Shown: positions 1 to 7,682 of the stretch, piece after piece
Position numbering within the stretch: position 1 is the first letter of the stretch
How the letters are laid out: each line of letters opens with the position of its first letter
From: an uncultured Ruminococcus sp.
GTDB taxonomy: Bacteria > Bacillota > Clostridia > Oscillospirales > Acutalibacteraceae
Direction: 5' to 3'
NCBI GenBank assembly: GCA_902761375.1
Contig: CACWKB010000013.1
Span: 1 to 38,821 of the forward strand
Length of the DNA stretch: 38,821 nucleotides
The notes under the pieces: generated by a model
Database searches by the model: none
Told to the model about the DNA's origin: nothing
Seen by the model: only the letters and a program-made list of their open reading frames with translations
Position numbers and translations under genes: made by a program

Positions 1-111
1 CAAAGCTATCCCTACGCGCTCAAGCTCGGCAGCGTCTGCGGCAACGCCACGGCATTTTTGCCCGGACTCGCAACAAAAGAAAAAATCGAAGAGCTCCTCT
101 CCCGTTTTTAA
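1..111 (+). CDS. fruK: 1-phosphofructokinase, C-terminal end (partial)
   Basis: The window opens inside a frame that reads QSYPYALKLGSVCGNATAF and stops with TAA at 109-111. The YAL-LG--CG-ATAF stretch followed by a TKE-IEEL tail matches the C-terminus of PfkB-family 1-phosphofructokinases, which convert fructose-1-phosphate to fructose-1,6-bisphosphate. Only 36 residues are present, so the family call leans on the downstream fructose PTS gene, the usual fruK-fruA arrangement. The two genes are separated here by 483 bp of repeats, so fruA may have a separate promoter or be reached by readthrough. Confidence 0.72.
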   Translation, partial: QSYPYALKLGSVCGNATAFLPGLATKEKIEELLSRF

Positions 112-330
112 AGAAGCTCGGCATAGGCGTTTATCTGTTCGGAAAAGAACATCGACTTTCATACTCTCCATCAGACACCCACGTTTTTTTAGAAGCTCGG
201 CATAAACGTTTAGCTGTTCGGAAAAAACATCGACTTTCATACTCTCCATCAGACACCCACGTTTTTTTAAGAATCTCGGCATAAGCGTTTGGCTGTTCGG
301 AAAAGAACATCGGCTGTCATCTGACACTTG
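112..330. repeat. Three tandem ~78-79 bp degenerate repeats
   Basis: Units begin with AGAAGCTCGGCATA (112-190), AGAAGCTCGGCATA (191-268) and AGAATCTCGGCATA (270 to about 330). Units 1 and 2 are nearly identical through the CTGTTCGGA, ACATCGACTTTCATACTCTC and CAGACACCCACG blocks. Unit 3 diverges after CTGTTCGG and runs into GACACTTGCGTGTC, a small hairpin. A related sequence occurs on the other strand at about 8868-8912. The units have no conserved palindromic core and no variable spacers, so this is not a CRISPR array. Confidence 0.8.
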
Positions 331-335
331 CGTGT

Positions 336-356
336 CAATTAACAATTAACAATTTT
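336..356. repeat. Heptamer short tandem repeat (CAATTAA)
   Basis: Three units with a 7-base period (CAATTAA, CAATTAA, CAATTTT) directly follow the GACACTTGCGTGTC hairpin. A GGCAGAATGC block follows that is shared with the loci at 8800-8855 and 23204-23275. It is one member of the window-wide period-7 set. Confidence 0.7.
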
Positions 357-411
357 GGTTGAGCAGGCAGAATGCTTCTGTTTGTAGAGCTCTGTGCCCG
401 ACCGAGAACTT

Positions 412-569
412 ATTAGTTGAAAATTGAAAGTTGAAAGTTTGAGGATTGAAAATTCCGAATTAATAAGACCCCAAAATGGACGTAATCCATATTAGTTGAA
501 AATTGAAAGTTGAAAGTTTGAGGATTGAAAATTCCGAATTAATAAGACCCCAAAATGGACGTAATCCAT
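412..569. repeat. Perfect 79-bp tandem duplication upstream of fruA
   Basis: Bases 412-490 and 491-569 are identical over 79 positions and abut without a spacer. Each copy starts with heptamer-like GTTGAAA/ATTGAAA units and ends with CAAAATGGACGTAATCCAT. The second copy ends 25 bp before the fruA start codon, so the duplication lies in the fruA leader or control region. I see no clear sigma-A promoter within it. The perfect identity suggests a recent duplication. Confidence 0.9.
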
Positions 570-594
570 TCAAAATAATAAAGGAGGACATTTT

Positions 595-2625
595 ATGCGT
601 ATCACCGATTTGCTAAAACCGCAGGGTATCGCACTCGGCGTTGCGGTCGCCGACAAAAGAGCGGCTATCGACAAGCTGGTCGCGCTGCATGAAAAATGCG
701 GCAATCTGACCGACGTTGCGGCTTACAAGCAAGGCATTATCGCGCGCGAGGACATGGGCACCACCGCCATCGGCATGGAGGTAGCCATCCCCCACGCCAA
801 GAGCGAGGCAGTCAAAAAGCCTGCCCTCACCGCAATCACCGTTCCCGGCGGCGTAGACTACGGCTCACCCGACGGAGCGCCGTGCAAGCTGATCTTCATG
901 ATCGCGGCTACCACGGACGGCGACGTTCACCTCGAGGTGCTGGCGCGCCTGATGCAGATGCTCATGCACGAGGACTTCACCGCGAAGCTCAAGGCGGCAA
1001 AGACCCCCGATGAGTTCCTGAAGATCATCGACGAGCAGGAAACCAAGCAGTTCCCCGACGAGGCAAAGGCTCCCGCCGAGGGCAAGAAGGACGGCTACCG
1101 CGTGCTGGCGGTAACAGCCTGTCCCACCGGTATCGCCCACACCTACATGGCTGCCGAGGCGCTCGCCAAGGCAGGCGACGAGATGGGCATCCCGATCAAG
1201 GTCGAGACCAACGGCTCCGGCGGCGCAAAGAACGTGCTGACCGCCGAGGAGATCGCAAACTGCGAGGGCATCATCATAGCGGCGGACAAGAACGTAGAGA
1301 CCGCGCGCTTTGACGGCAAGCCCGTTTACTCCACCAAGGTCGCCGACGGCATCCACAAGCCCAAGGAGCTCATCAACAAGATAATCAACAAAGAGGCTCC
1401 CGTATTCCATTCCGACAAGAAGGCTGATGCCGGCGCCGGCGGCGGCAAGGACAGCTTCGGCAGACAGCTTTACAAGCACCTGATGAACGGCGTATCGCAC
1501 ATGCTCCCGTTCGTCGTGGCAGGCGGTATCTTCATCGCCATCGCCTTCCTCATCGACACCTTCGCAGGCAACGCGGGCTCCGCAAGCTTCGGCTCGGTCA
1601 ACGTGGTAGCCGCATGGTTCAAGGCTATCGGCAGCGTAGCGTTCGGACTCATGGTACCGATCCTCGCCGGATACATCGCAATGTCGATCGCCGACCGTCC
1701 CGGACTGCTCGTCGGCTTGGTCGGCGGCTTGATGGCGACCACCGGCGTCACCTTCTTCAACCCCGGCAACACCGGCTTCAACGACATTATCAGCGGCTTC
1801 TTTGAGGCTATCAACAACGGCACCATGACGTTCCCCGACGCCTTTGCCCAAGCTACAGACCAAGCCGCGGCTTTGGCTATAGTCCCGTCCGGCTTCCTCG
1901 GCGGCTTGCTCGCGGGCTTTGTCGGCGGCTACTTCATGCTCGCAATCGAAAAGCTCTGCTCCCACTTCCCGAGAGCTCTTGAGGGTATCAAGCCCGTTCT
2001 CGTATTCCCGCTTCTCGGACTCGGCGGAATCGCCGTCTTTATGTGCGCTATCAACCCGGTCATGGGCTGGATCAACACCGCTATGACCAACCTTCTCAAG
2101 TCAATGGCTGATTCGGGTCTTATCATTCCTCTGTGCGCTCTGCTCGCCGGAATGATGGCTATTGATATGGGCGGTCCCTTCAACAAGGCTGCATATGTAT
2201 TCGCTACGGGCATGCTCGCCTCTCAGACCGTGGCAGGCTACATGATCATGGCTGCCGTTATGGTCGGCGGTATGGTTCCTCCGCTCGCTATCGCGCTTTC
2301 CACCCTTATCTTCAGAAACAAGTGGACTAAGGAGGAAAAGAGAAACGCTCCCGTCAACTTCATCATGGGTCTGTGCTTCATCACAGAGGGCGCTATACCC
2401 TACGCTGCGGCTCATCCCTTCCCCGTTATCCCGGGCTGCATCGTCGGCTCCGCGGCTGCGGGCGCGCTTTCGGCGCTCTGGGGCTGCACGCTCAGAGCTC
2501 CTCACGGCGGACTGTTCGTTGTCGCCACTATCGGCAATCCGTTCATGTACATCCTCGCGCTGTTGATCGGCTCTGTCATCGCGGCGCTGCTGATCTCCGT
2601 CCTCAAGAGAAGCGTCAAGGAATAA
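595..2625 (+). CDS. fruA: Fructose-specific PTS transporter IIABC
   Basis: This is a 676-residue membrane permease that imports fructose and phosphorylates it to fructose-1-phosphate. Domain order is IIA, IIB, IIC. The IIA domain has the phosphorylated His67 in AIPHAKS. The IIB domain starts near residue 167 and has the phosphocysteine Cys176 in TACPTGIAHTYMAAEAL. The IIC domain begins near residue 295 and contains the conserved MGGPFNKAAY and TEGAIPYA motifs between several membrane segments. AAAGGAGG 7-8 bases upstream fixes the ATG. ptsH and ptsI follow on the same strand, so the phosphoryl chain PEP, EI, HPr, FruA is encoded together. The IIA domain is of the fructose/mannitol class, and the order fits the fructose subfamily. 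Confidence 0.95.
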   Translation: MRITDLLKPQGIALGVAVADKRAAIDKLVALHEKCGNLTDVAAYKQGIIAREDMGTTAIGMEVAIPHAKSEAVKKPALTAITVPGGVDYGSPDGAPCKLIFMIAATTDGDVHLEVLARLMQMLMHEDFTAKLKAAKTPDEFLKIIDEQETKQFPDEAKAPAEGKKDGYRVLAVTACPTGIAHTYMAAEALAKAGDEMGIPIKVETNGSGGAKNVLTAEEIANCEGIIIAADKNVETARFDGKPVYSTKVADGIHKPKELINKIINKEAPVFHSDKKADAGAGGGKDSFGRQLYKHLMNGVSHMLPFVVAGGIFIAIAFLIDTFAGNAGSASFGSVNVVAAWFKAIGSVAFGLMVPILAGYIAMSIADRPGLLVGLVGGLMATTGVTFFNPGNTGFNDIISGFFEAINNGTMTFPDAFAQATDQAAALAIVPSGFLGGLLAGFVGGYFMLAIEKLCSHFPRALEGIKPVLVFPLLGLGGIAVFMCAINPVMGWINTAMTNLLKSMADSGLIIPLCALLAGMMAIDMGGPFNKAAYVFATGMLASQTVAGYMIMAAVMVGGMVPPLAIALSTLIFRNKWTKEEKRNAPVNFIMGLCFITEGAIPYAAAHPFPVIPGCIVGSAAAGALSALWGCTLRAPHGGLFVVATIGNPFMYILALLIGSVIAALLISVLKRSVKE

Positions 2626-2645
2626 TACACTGACATAAACAAAAA

Positions 2646-2671
2646 ACGGGGGCGGTCTCAGCCGTCCCCGT
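2646..2671 (+). terminator. Intercistronic hairpin between fruA and ptsH
   Basis: ACGGGGGCGGT and GCCGTCCCCGT pair around a CTCA loop. The T-run (ATTTTTT) is about 10 bases further on, not adjacent. It is therefore more likely a weak terminator or an mRNA-end/processing hairpin that adjusts ptsHI expression relative to fruA than a full stop. Confidence 0.4.
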
Positions 2672-2706
2672 GAACGCAATATTTTTTCAGCAAAGGAGTT
2701 TTTATT

Positions 2707-2970
2707 ATGGTATCAAAAAAAGTAACGCTTGTTAACGCACAGGGCTTCCATATGCGTCCGGCTTCGGTATTCGCTCAGGCTATGGGCAAATACGCTTCCT
2801 CGGTCACCCTTCTCTTCAACGGCAACAACGTCAACGCAAAGAGCCTGCTCAACATCATCGCGGCTTGCATCAAGTGCGGCAGCGAGGTCGAGGTCATCTG
2901 CGACGGTCCCGACGAGAACGAGGCTCTGGCTGAGGCTGTCGGCATGATCGAGAGCGGCCTGGGCGAGTGA
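2707..2970 (+). CDS. ptsH: Phosphocarrier protein HPr
   Basis: HPr is an 87-residue cytoplasmic phosphocarrier, normal length for the family, that passes phosphate from enzyme I to PTS permeases. His15 in GFHMRPAS is the catalytic phosphorylation site. Ser46 in NAKSLLNI aligns with the HPr kinase site used by Firmicutes for CcpA-dependent catabolite control. This suggests the host has HprK, which is not in this window. AAAGGAG lies upstream with a suitable gap. ptsI follows after 35 bp, the usual ptsHI pair. Confidence 0.95.
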   Translation: MVSKKVTLVNAQGFHMRPASVFAQAMGKYASSVTLLFNGNNVNAKSLLNIIAACIKCGSEVEVICDGPDENEALAEAVGMIESGLGE

Positions 2971-3005
2971 TCCCCCTCTGAAAATAATCAAAAGAGGTGA
3001 CTGAA

Positions 3006-4706
3006 ATGCTAAAGGGTATCGGCGCTTCCGACGGCTACGGTATCGGCAAGGTCATGCTGATCGTCGAGCAGTCGCTGAGCTACACTCCGCGTGAGATCGC
3101 GGACGTTGACGCGGAGCTTGAGCGCTTCAGAGGCGCGGTAGACGCTTTCTGCGACAACACTATGGAGCAGGCGGACGCCATCAGGAAGTCCACCGGCGAA
3201 AAAGAAGCGGAGATCCTCATGGGTCACATCGCCATCATCCGCGACCCGTTCATGGGCGGCGAAATCGAAAATCTAATCAAGGCGCACCAATGCGCCGAGG
3301 CGGCGGTCGAGCAGATCTGCAAGATGTTCATCGACATGTTCTCGGCTACGGGCGACGACCTCACGATGCAGCGCGCCGCAGACGTCCGCGATATCCGCGA
3401 CGGTCTGCTCGGCATCCTGCTCGGCGTTCAGGAGGTCAAGATCAGCGACGCTCCCGCAGGCACAGTGCTGGTCTGCCGCGAGCTCACTCCCTCGATGACC
3501 GCCGGAATTAACAAAGAAAACATCCTCGGCATCATAACCGAGACAGGCAGCCAGACCTCTCACTCCGCTATCCTTGCGCGCGCGCTCGAGATCCCGGCGG
3601 TGCTCAGCGTTCCCGGCGCGGTCTCGGCGCTTTCGAGCGGCGAGCTGGTAATAGTCGACGGAAACCGCGGCGAGGTCATCACAGCGCCCGACGAGGCTGC
3701 GCTGGACGAATACGGCGCCAAGCGCGAGGCGTTCATCCGCGAGAGACGCGAGCTTGAAAACCTGCGCGGCAAAAAGACCGAGAGCGCGGACGGCACGGAA
3801 TACGAGCTGTTCTGCAACATCGGAACTCCCAAGGACGCGACCAAGGCGGTCGAGGCTGACGGCGAGGGCGTAGGTCTGTTCCGCACCGAGTTCCTGTTCA
3901 TGGACAGGAACGCCCTGCCCACCGAGGACGAGCAGTTCGAGGCGTACAAGCAGGCGTCGCTCATCCTCAAGGGCAAGCCCCTCATCATCCGCACCCTCGA
4001 CATCGGCGGCGACAAAGAGATCCCCTATCTCGGTCTCGCCAAGGAGGAGAATCCCTTTATGGGCTTCCGCGCTATCCGCTACTGCCTGAAAAACCGCGAT
4101 ATGTTCAAGTCGCAGATCAAGGCTATCCTGCGCGCGAGCGCGTTCGGAGATATACGCATAATGTTCCCGCTGATCACGGCGGTCGAGGAGCTTCGAGCCG
4201 GCAAAGAGCTGGTCGAGGAGGCAAAGTCCGATCTTAAAGCGTCCGGCATCGCCTATGACGAAAACATCGCGGTCGGCGTTATGACCGAGACCGCGGCGTC
4301 CGGCGTTATCGCCGACCTGCTCGCCAAGGAAGCGGACTTCTTCAGCATCGGCACCAACGACCTCACGGGCTACACCATGGCGGCGGACAGAGGCAACAGC
4401 GACGTCGCTTACCTCTATTCCCCGTTCCAGCCGAGCGTGCTGCGCATGATAAAGCGCATCATCGAATGCGGCAGAGCCGAGGGCATACCCGTCGGAATGT
4501 GCGGCGAGGCTGCGGCGAATCCCAAGATGATCCCGCTGCTGATGTCGTTCGGTCTGACCGAATTCAGCGTATCGGCTCCCTCGGTGCTCAAGGTGAGAAA
4601 GAACATCGCCAAGTGGACAAAGGCTGAGGCTGACGCCGTAGCCGAAAAGGTCATGGCGATGACCACCGAGGCAGAGGTCACGGCTTATCTTGAAACAGTA
4701 GTATAA
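3006..4706 (+). CDS. ptsI: PTS enzyme I (PEP-protein phosphotransferase)
   Basis: Enzyme I takes phosphate from PEP and gives it to HPr. I take the ATG at 3006 (566 aa, MLKGIGASDGYGIGKV) because the AAGAGGTGA ribosome site is well spaced from it; an in-frame GTG at 2997 overlaps that site. The active His is at about residue 186 in GSQTSHSAILARA. The PEP/Mg-binding motifs GVGLFRTEFLFM and FMGFRAIRYCL, and the C-terminal GMCGEAAANP with its conserved Cys, are all present. Length fits the family. It is the third gene of the fruA-ptsH-ptsI unit. Confidence 0.95.
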   Translation: MLKGIGASDGYGIGKVMLIVEQSLSYTPREIADVDAELERFRGAVDAFCDNTMEQADAIRKSTGEKEAEILMGHIAIIRDPFMGGEIENLIKAHQCAEAAVEQICKMFIDMFSATGDDLTMQRAADVRDIRDGLLGILLGVQEVKISDAPAGTVLVCRELTPSMTAGINKENILGIITETGSQTSHSAILARALEIPAVLSVPGAVSALSSGELVIVDGNRGEVITAPDEAALDEYGAKREAFIRERRELENLRGKKTESADGTEYELFCNIGTPKDATKAVEADGEGVGLFRTEFLFMDRNALPTEDEQFEAYKQASLILKGKPLIIRTLDIGGDKEIPYLGLAKEENPFMGFRAIRYCLKNRDMFKSQIKAILRASAFGDIRIMFPLITAVEELRAGKELVEEAKSDLKASGIAYDENIAVGVMTETAASGVIADLLAKEADFFSIGTNDLTGYTMAADRGNSDVAYLYSPFQPSVLRMIKRIIECGRAEGIPVGMCGEAAANPKMIPLLMSFGLTEFSVSAPSVLKVRKNIAKWTKAEADAVAEKVMAMTTEAEVTAYLETVV

Positions 4707-4802
4707 CGGTCTTTCATTATATCTCTCCTTAATATTTCACACCGGCGCGCAATTGTCGGAAAGATTTAAGGTCAACCAACAGTAATATGTGACAGAAAAC
4801 AA

Positions 4803-4846
4803 GGGCATGGCTCTTACTCAAAAATTGAGTTTTGAGCCTGCCCCTT
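4803..4846 (-). terminator. Long hairpin downstream of ptsI
   Basis: GGGCATGGCTC pairs with GAGCCTGCCC (one bulged T), and the inner ACTCAA/TTGAGT forms a second stem. A usable T-tract (TTGTTTTC) follows only on the minus strand. It may therefore stop mgtE transcripts that read through the small convergent gene, although it could also end ptsI mRNA. Confidence 0.4.
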
Positions 4847-4880
4847 CTTCATTGTCGTGTTTATCGCACACCTTTTTCCG

Positions 4881-4886
4881 TATAAT
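4881..4886 (+). promoter_or_regulatory. Possible -10 box for the small ORF at 4937
   Basis: TATAAT lies about 50 bases before the start codon. No -35 hexamer is visible at 16-18 bp, so only the -10 is supported. Confidence 0.3.
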
Positions 4887-4936
4887 AGAATTATCGAACA
4901 AAGCTCCGAAATTTTATTTATCGGGAGGAAGGTACA

Positions 4937-5215
4937 ATGATCAATTTCTGCGTTTTTACATTCATCATCTACGCCGTGGCGGGCTCAGCCTGCGCCATAC
5001 TCTTTGAGGGTCGCCGCAAAAGGAATCGCCGCTACCGTCAGTCCGTAGCCCACGGAAAGCGGCTGCAGCGCGAAGCGCGCCGCAGATATCTCACCGAGCT
5101 CGAAAGCGGCAAGGTGATACCCTTTGCGATGCACGAAAAAAGACGCGAAGCAAAAGCTCCGCGCCGTGATAAGTATTCTGTTGTCACATCATCGCGTACA
5201 GGACGTTGTGCATAA
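4937..5215 (+). CDS. Small protein with an N-terminal membrane segment and a basic tail
   Basis: I do not recognise this 92-residue protein. Residues 1-22 (MINFCVFTFIIYAVAGSACA) form a hydrophobic segment. Arg/Lys-rich sequence follows (EGRRKRNRRYR, REARRRYL), which suggests a single-pass membrane protein with a positive cytoplasmic tail. The start is supported by a strong GGGAGGAAGG site 6-7 bases upstream. The 3' end overlaps the mgtE 3' end by 32 bp in convergent orientation, so the last residues may be fortuitous. No function is inferred. Confidence 0.6.
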   Translation: MINFCVFTFIIYAVAGSACAILFEGRRKRNRRYRQSVAHGKRLQREARRRYLTELESGKVIPFAMHEKRREAKAPRRDKYSVVTSSRTGRCA

Positions 5216-6569
5216 GCGCAGACGCCACGCCGAAATAGATCAGCAGCGACAGCGAGTCGCAGACAGTTGAGATCAGCGGGTTCGCCATTACCGCCGGGTC
5301 AAAGCCGACCTTGCGCGCCAAAAGCGGAAGGCTCGAGCCCACGATCTTAGCCATGATGATCGTGCCGACCAGCGTCAGCGAAACCACCAGCGCTATCACA
5401 AAAGCGTTGTCGTGGCCGCGAAGGTCGAGGAGCAGCAGCTTGATAAAATTCGCCGCCGCGAGGGTGAGTCCGCAGAGGATCGCCACGCGGAACTCCTTCC
5501 AGATGACCTTGAAGATGCTCTTGAACTCGATCTCGCCTAAGGACAGGGCGCGGATAACGGATACCGACGCCTGAGAACCGGCGTTACCGCCCGAGCCCGT
5601 GATCATCGGGATGAAGGACGAGAGCACGATCACCCTTTCGAGCACGCTGTCGAACGACGAGATTATCATGCTGGTAAAGGTCGCCGAGAGCATCAGTATA
5701 AGCAGCCAGGGCACGCGCTTGCGGTAGATGCCCAGCACGCTGGTTTTCATATAGGGCTTGTCGGAGGGCAAAACCGCCGCCATCTTTTCGATATCCTCGG
5801 TCGCCTCCTCCTGGATTACGTCGATAGCGTCGTCGATGGTGACGATGCCGACGAGCCTCTGCTCGTTGTCTACGACGGGCAGCGCGAGGAAGTTGTATTT
5901 AGAGAACATCTGCGCGACCTGCTCCTGGTCGTCGAGGGTATGAACGGCGATCACGTTCTCCTCCATCATGTCCGCAACGGGCGCGTCGTCCTCGGCAAGC
6001 AGCAGATCCTTTACGGTCGTGATGCCGATAAGCTGCCCCTTGTCGTTGAGCACATAGCAGGTGTAGATGGTCTCCTTGTCAACGCCGGTGCGGCGGATCC
6101 GCTTGATCGCCATCTCGGCGGTCATGTCGCGCCGCAGCGTGATGAACTCGGTCGTCATGATCGAGCCGGCGCTGTCGTCGGGGTATTTTAAAAGCTCGTT
6201 TATTTGCTTGCGCATATCCTTGTCCGCCTGGCGCAGGATGCGCTTGACGACGTTCGCCGGCATCTCCTCGATGATATCTACCGCGTCGTCGATGAACAGC
6301 TCGTCAACGACCTCCTTGAGCTCGTTGTCGCTGAAGCCGTGGATCAGGAACTCCTGAGTCTCCTCGTCCATCTCGACGAAGGTCTCGGCGGCGAGCTCCT
6401 TTGGCAGTATCCTGAACAGGATCGCCAGTTTTTCGTCCTGAAGCTCCTCGAACACCGCCGCGATGTCATAGGGCTTCATCGTTACCAATATATCCCTTAG
6501 GGTGTTGTACTTTTTTTCGTCGAGCAACACCTTGATGGTCTCGGTAAGCGTTACGTTGACCTGAATCAT
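5184..6569 (-). CDS. mgtE: Magnesium transporter MgtE
   Basis: MgtE is a 461-residue, Mg2+-gated Mg2+ channel of the inner membrane. The N-terminal superhelical domain (about 1-125) is followed by paired CBS domains (about 130-250), which sense cytosolic Mg2+, and then by five membrane segments. The conserved SGGNAGSQASVSVIRAL stretch and the last-helix NPLISTVCD, whose Asp (about 438) lines the ion path in the family, are intact. I start at the ATG at 6569 because GGGAGGAG sits just upstream; an in-frame ATG at 6584 would consume that site. A consensus promoter and a roughly 190-nt structured leader precede it. Confidence 0.93.
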   Translation of the reverse strand: MIQVNVTLTETIKVLLDEKKYNTLRDILVTMKPYDIAAVFEELQDEKLAILFRILPKELAAETFVEMDEETQEFLIHGFSDNELKEVVDELFIDDAVDIIEEMPANVVKRILRQADKDMRKQINELLKYPDDSAGSIMTTEFITLRRDMTAEMAIKRIRRTGVDKETIYTCYVLNDKGQLIGITTVKDLLLAEDDAPVADMMEENVIAVHTLDDQEQVAQMFSKYNFLALPVVDNEQRLVGIVTIDDAIDVIQEEATEDIEKMAAVLPSDKPYMKTSVLGIYRKRVPWLLILMLSATFTSMIISSFDSVLERVIVLSSFIPMITGSGGNAGSQASVSVIRALSLGEIEFKSIFKVIWKEFRVAILCGLTLAAANFIKLLLLDLRGHDNAFVIALVVSLTLVGTIIMAKIVGSSLPLLARKVGFDPAVMANPLISTVCDSLSLLIYFGVASALMHNVLYAMM

Positions 6570-6760
6570 TGTCTCTCCTCCCAAATAATATCAGCGGAAA
6601 AAGAAAGACAGGCTCACAGGCAAATCACAGCGCTGACTGCGCGCTGATTCGGTGAAGCACAACGGACACGTGGCACGTCATGCTGCAACTTCGTCCCGGA
6701 GCTCCGCCAATATTTCCGTCTGCGTCCATTAATGCTTCACCTCTCATTATTTTATAATCC
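6570..6760 (-). promoter_or_regulatory. Structured mgtE 5' leader, candidate riboswitch or leader-peptide attenuator
   Basis: From the predicted start of transcription near 6760 to the mgtE ribosome site is about 190 nt. A perfect 9-bp stem (6733-6741 with 6651-6659, GGTGAAGCA/TGCTTCACC) closes a 91-nt domain with an inner GGAC/GTCC helix. A second hairpin lies at 6623-6649 (AATCA-GCGC / GCGC-TGATT). The outer stem hides the ribosome site of the 34-codon ORF at 6729. Long leaders before mgtE are often M-box Mg2+ riboswitches. Here only the GGTGA-GC opening resembles the M-box, so the class is uncertain. Confidence 0.5.
6625..6729 (-). CDS. 34-codon upstream ORF in the mgtE leader
   Basis: The frame begins ATG at 6729 behind AGAGGTGA (7-base gap) and ends TGA at 6625-6627. 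It encodes MDADGNIGGAPGRSC then SMTCHVSVVLHRI and SAQSAL. It contains two Cys four residues apart and a His. It spans the closing stem of the leader, and its ribosome site lies inside that stem, so its translation and the RNA fold must affect each other. This is the layout of a leader peptide such as those upstream of Salmonella mgtA, although the sequence is unrelated. It could also be a chance frame within a structured RNA. Confidence 0.45.
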   Translation of the reverse strand: MDADGNIGGAPGRSCSMTCHVSVVLHRISAQSAL

Positions 6761-6766
6761 TTTTAT

Positions 6767-6795
6767 ATTTTATTCCTTTTAAAGCCCGATGTCAA
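6767..6795 (-). promoter_or_regulatory. Sigma-A promoter of mgtE
   Basis: TTGACA (6790-6795), a 17-bp spacer and TAAAAT (6767-6772) read on the minus strand. The -35 is perfect and the -10 has one mismatch. Confidence 0.75.
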
Positions 6796-6885
6796 TACGG
6801 CAATCTCATAATGACCAACTTTTGAGCCGTATCGCGCCCAAAATCCGTCAAGCTGCGCTATTATTCGCATCAAAGCCCGCGGCAC

Positions 6886-6913
6886 TTGATTTTTCCGAAA
6901 AATAATGTATAAT
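6886..6913 (+). promoter_or_regulatory. Sigma-A promoter of the membrane protein gene at 6955
   Basis: TTGATT (6886-6891), a 16-bp spacer and TATAAT (6908-6913), about 40 bp before the start codon. Confidence 0.65.
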
Positions 6914-6954
6914 GATGTGTGGAAGAATTATGAAAGGAAAAAAGGAGATTCTAT

Positions 6955-7635
6955 ATGAACGGTATGGTCAAAAAATATTTACCGTATGTCCTTATCATCT
7001 TCGCGGTGTTCCTGCTCGTTCCCCTGATCTTCACGATCGGGCCGCTCAAGAACTTTTCCGCGGTCGCTTACTACTTCATCCTGCTGCTCACTCAGGTGGT
7101 CTGCTGCGCCGTCTACTGCGCAAAGCACGGTCTGGATTTTCTGTTCACGCTCATCGCGCCGATAGCGTTTTTGTTCACGATGATCATCTACGCCGGCGGC
7201 TTTGCCAACTTCACCAACATCGTGCTGCTGTTCGTATATCTGGCGGCGGGCATCTTCGGGCTCTTCTTGGGCGACCTCGCCTTCGGAGACGAACGCCGCA
7301 AGCGCGAAAAGCGCGAAAAGCAGGCGGCGGAGGAGGTTCTGCTGCAGGCTAACCGCCGCGACGAGGAGCTCAGAAAGGAGCTCGAGAGCGAGACCGGCAA
7401 AGCCGAGGGCAGCCGCGAAGCCTCGCGTCCCGCGCGCCGTACTCAGCGCGTCCGCTCCGAGGAAAGACCGCGCCGCACAGCAAAGACAGACGATGAAAAA
7501 CGACCCGCGCGCTATTCCGAGCGCCACAACCCCGAGGACGACGACTTCGATTATGACAAGTACCTGTCCGACATCGACCGCATGCTCGACGACGACAAGC
7601 GCGACGACCTCGACGATATCCTGAATTCAAACTGA
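6955..7635 (+). CDS. Four-helix membrane protein with a charged C-terminal tail
   Basis: I do not recognise this 226-residue protein. The first 110 residues hold about four hydrophobic segments (near 7-27, 35-55, 62-82 and 88-106). From residue 110 it becomes a long Arg/Glu-rich stretch (RRKREKREKQAAEE) and then an acidic Asp-rich end (EDDDFDYDKYLSDIDRML, DDILNSN). This suggests a membrane anchor carrying a flexible cytoplasmic tail, perhaps for protein docking. AAAAGGAG precedes the ATG. It is monocistronic between its own promoter and a strong terminator. Confidence 0.75.
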   Translation: MNGMVKKYLPYVLIIFAVFLLVPLIFTIGPLKNFSAVAYYFILLLTQVVCCAVYCAKHGLDFLFTLIAPIAFLFTMIIYAGGFANFTNIVLLFVYLAAGIFGLFLGDLAFGDERRKREKREKQAAEEVLLQANRRDEELRKELESETGKAEGSREASRPARRTQRVRSEERPRRTAKTDDEKRPARYSERHNPEDDDFDYDKYLSDIDRMLDDDKRDDLDDILNSN

Positions 7636-7638
7636 ACG

Positions 7639-7674
7639 AAAGCCCGACCGAGACAACTCACGGTCGGGCTTTTT
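7639..7674. terminator. Intrinsic terminator (bidirectional tendency)
   Basis: AAAGCCCGACCG and CGGTCGGGCTTTTT pair perfectly around a 10-base loop. It ends the membrane protein gene on the plus strand and lies just past the methyltransferase stop on the minus strand. The stem reuses the CCCGACC sequence seen in other terminators here. Confidence 0.9.
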
Positions 7675-7682
7675 CAATGCTG

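Noticed and set aside
112-569. Possible CRISPR array before fruA
   Set aside because: The repeats are 78-79 bp units directly joined, without 20-40 bp unique spacers, and no cas genes are present.
6570-6760. Certain assignment of the mgtE leader as an M-box riboswitch
   Set aside because: Beyond the opening GGTGA-GC and the closing stem I cannot align the conserved M-box core; a covariance search would be needed.
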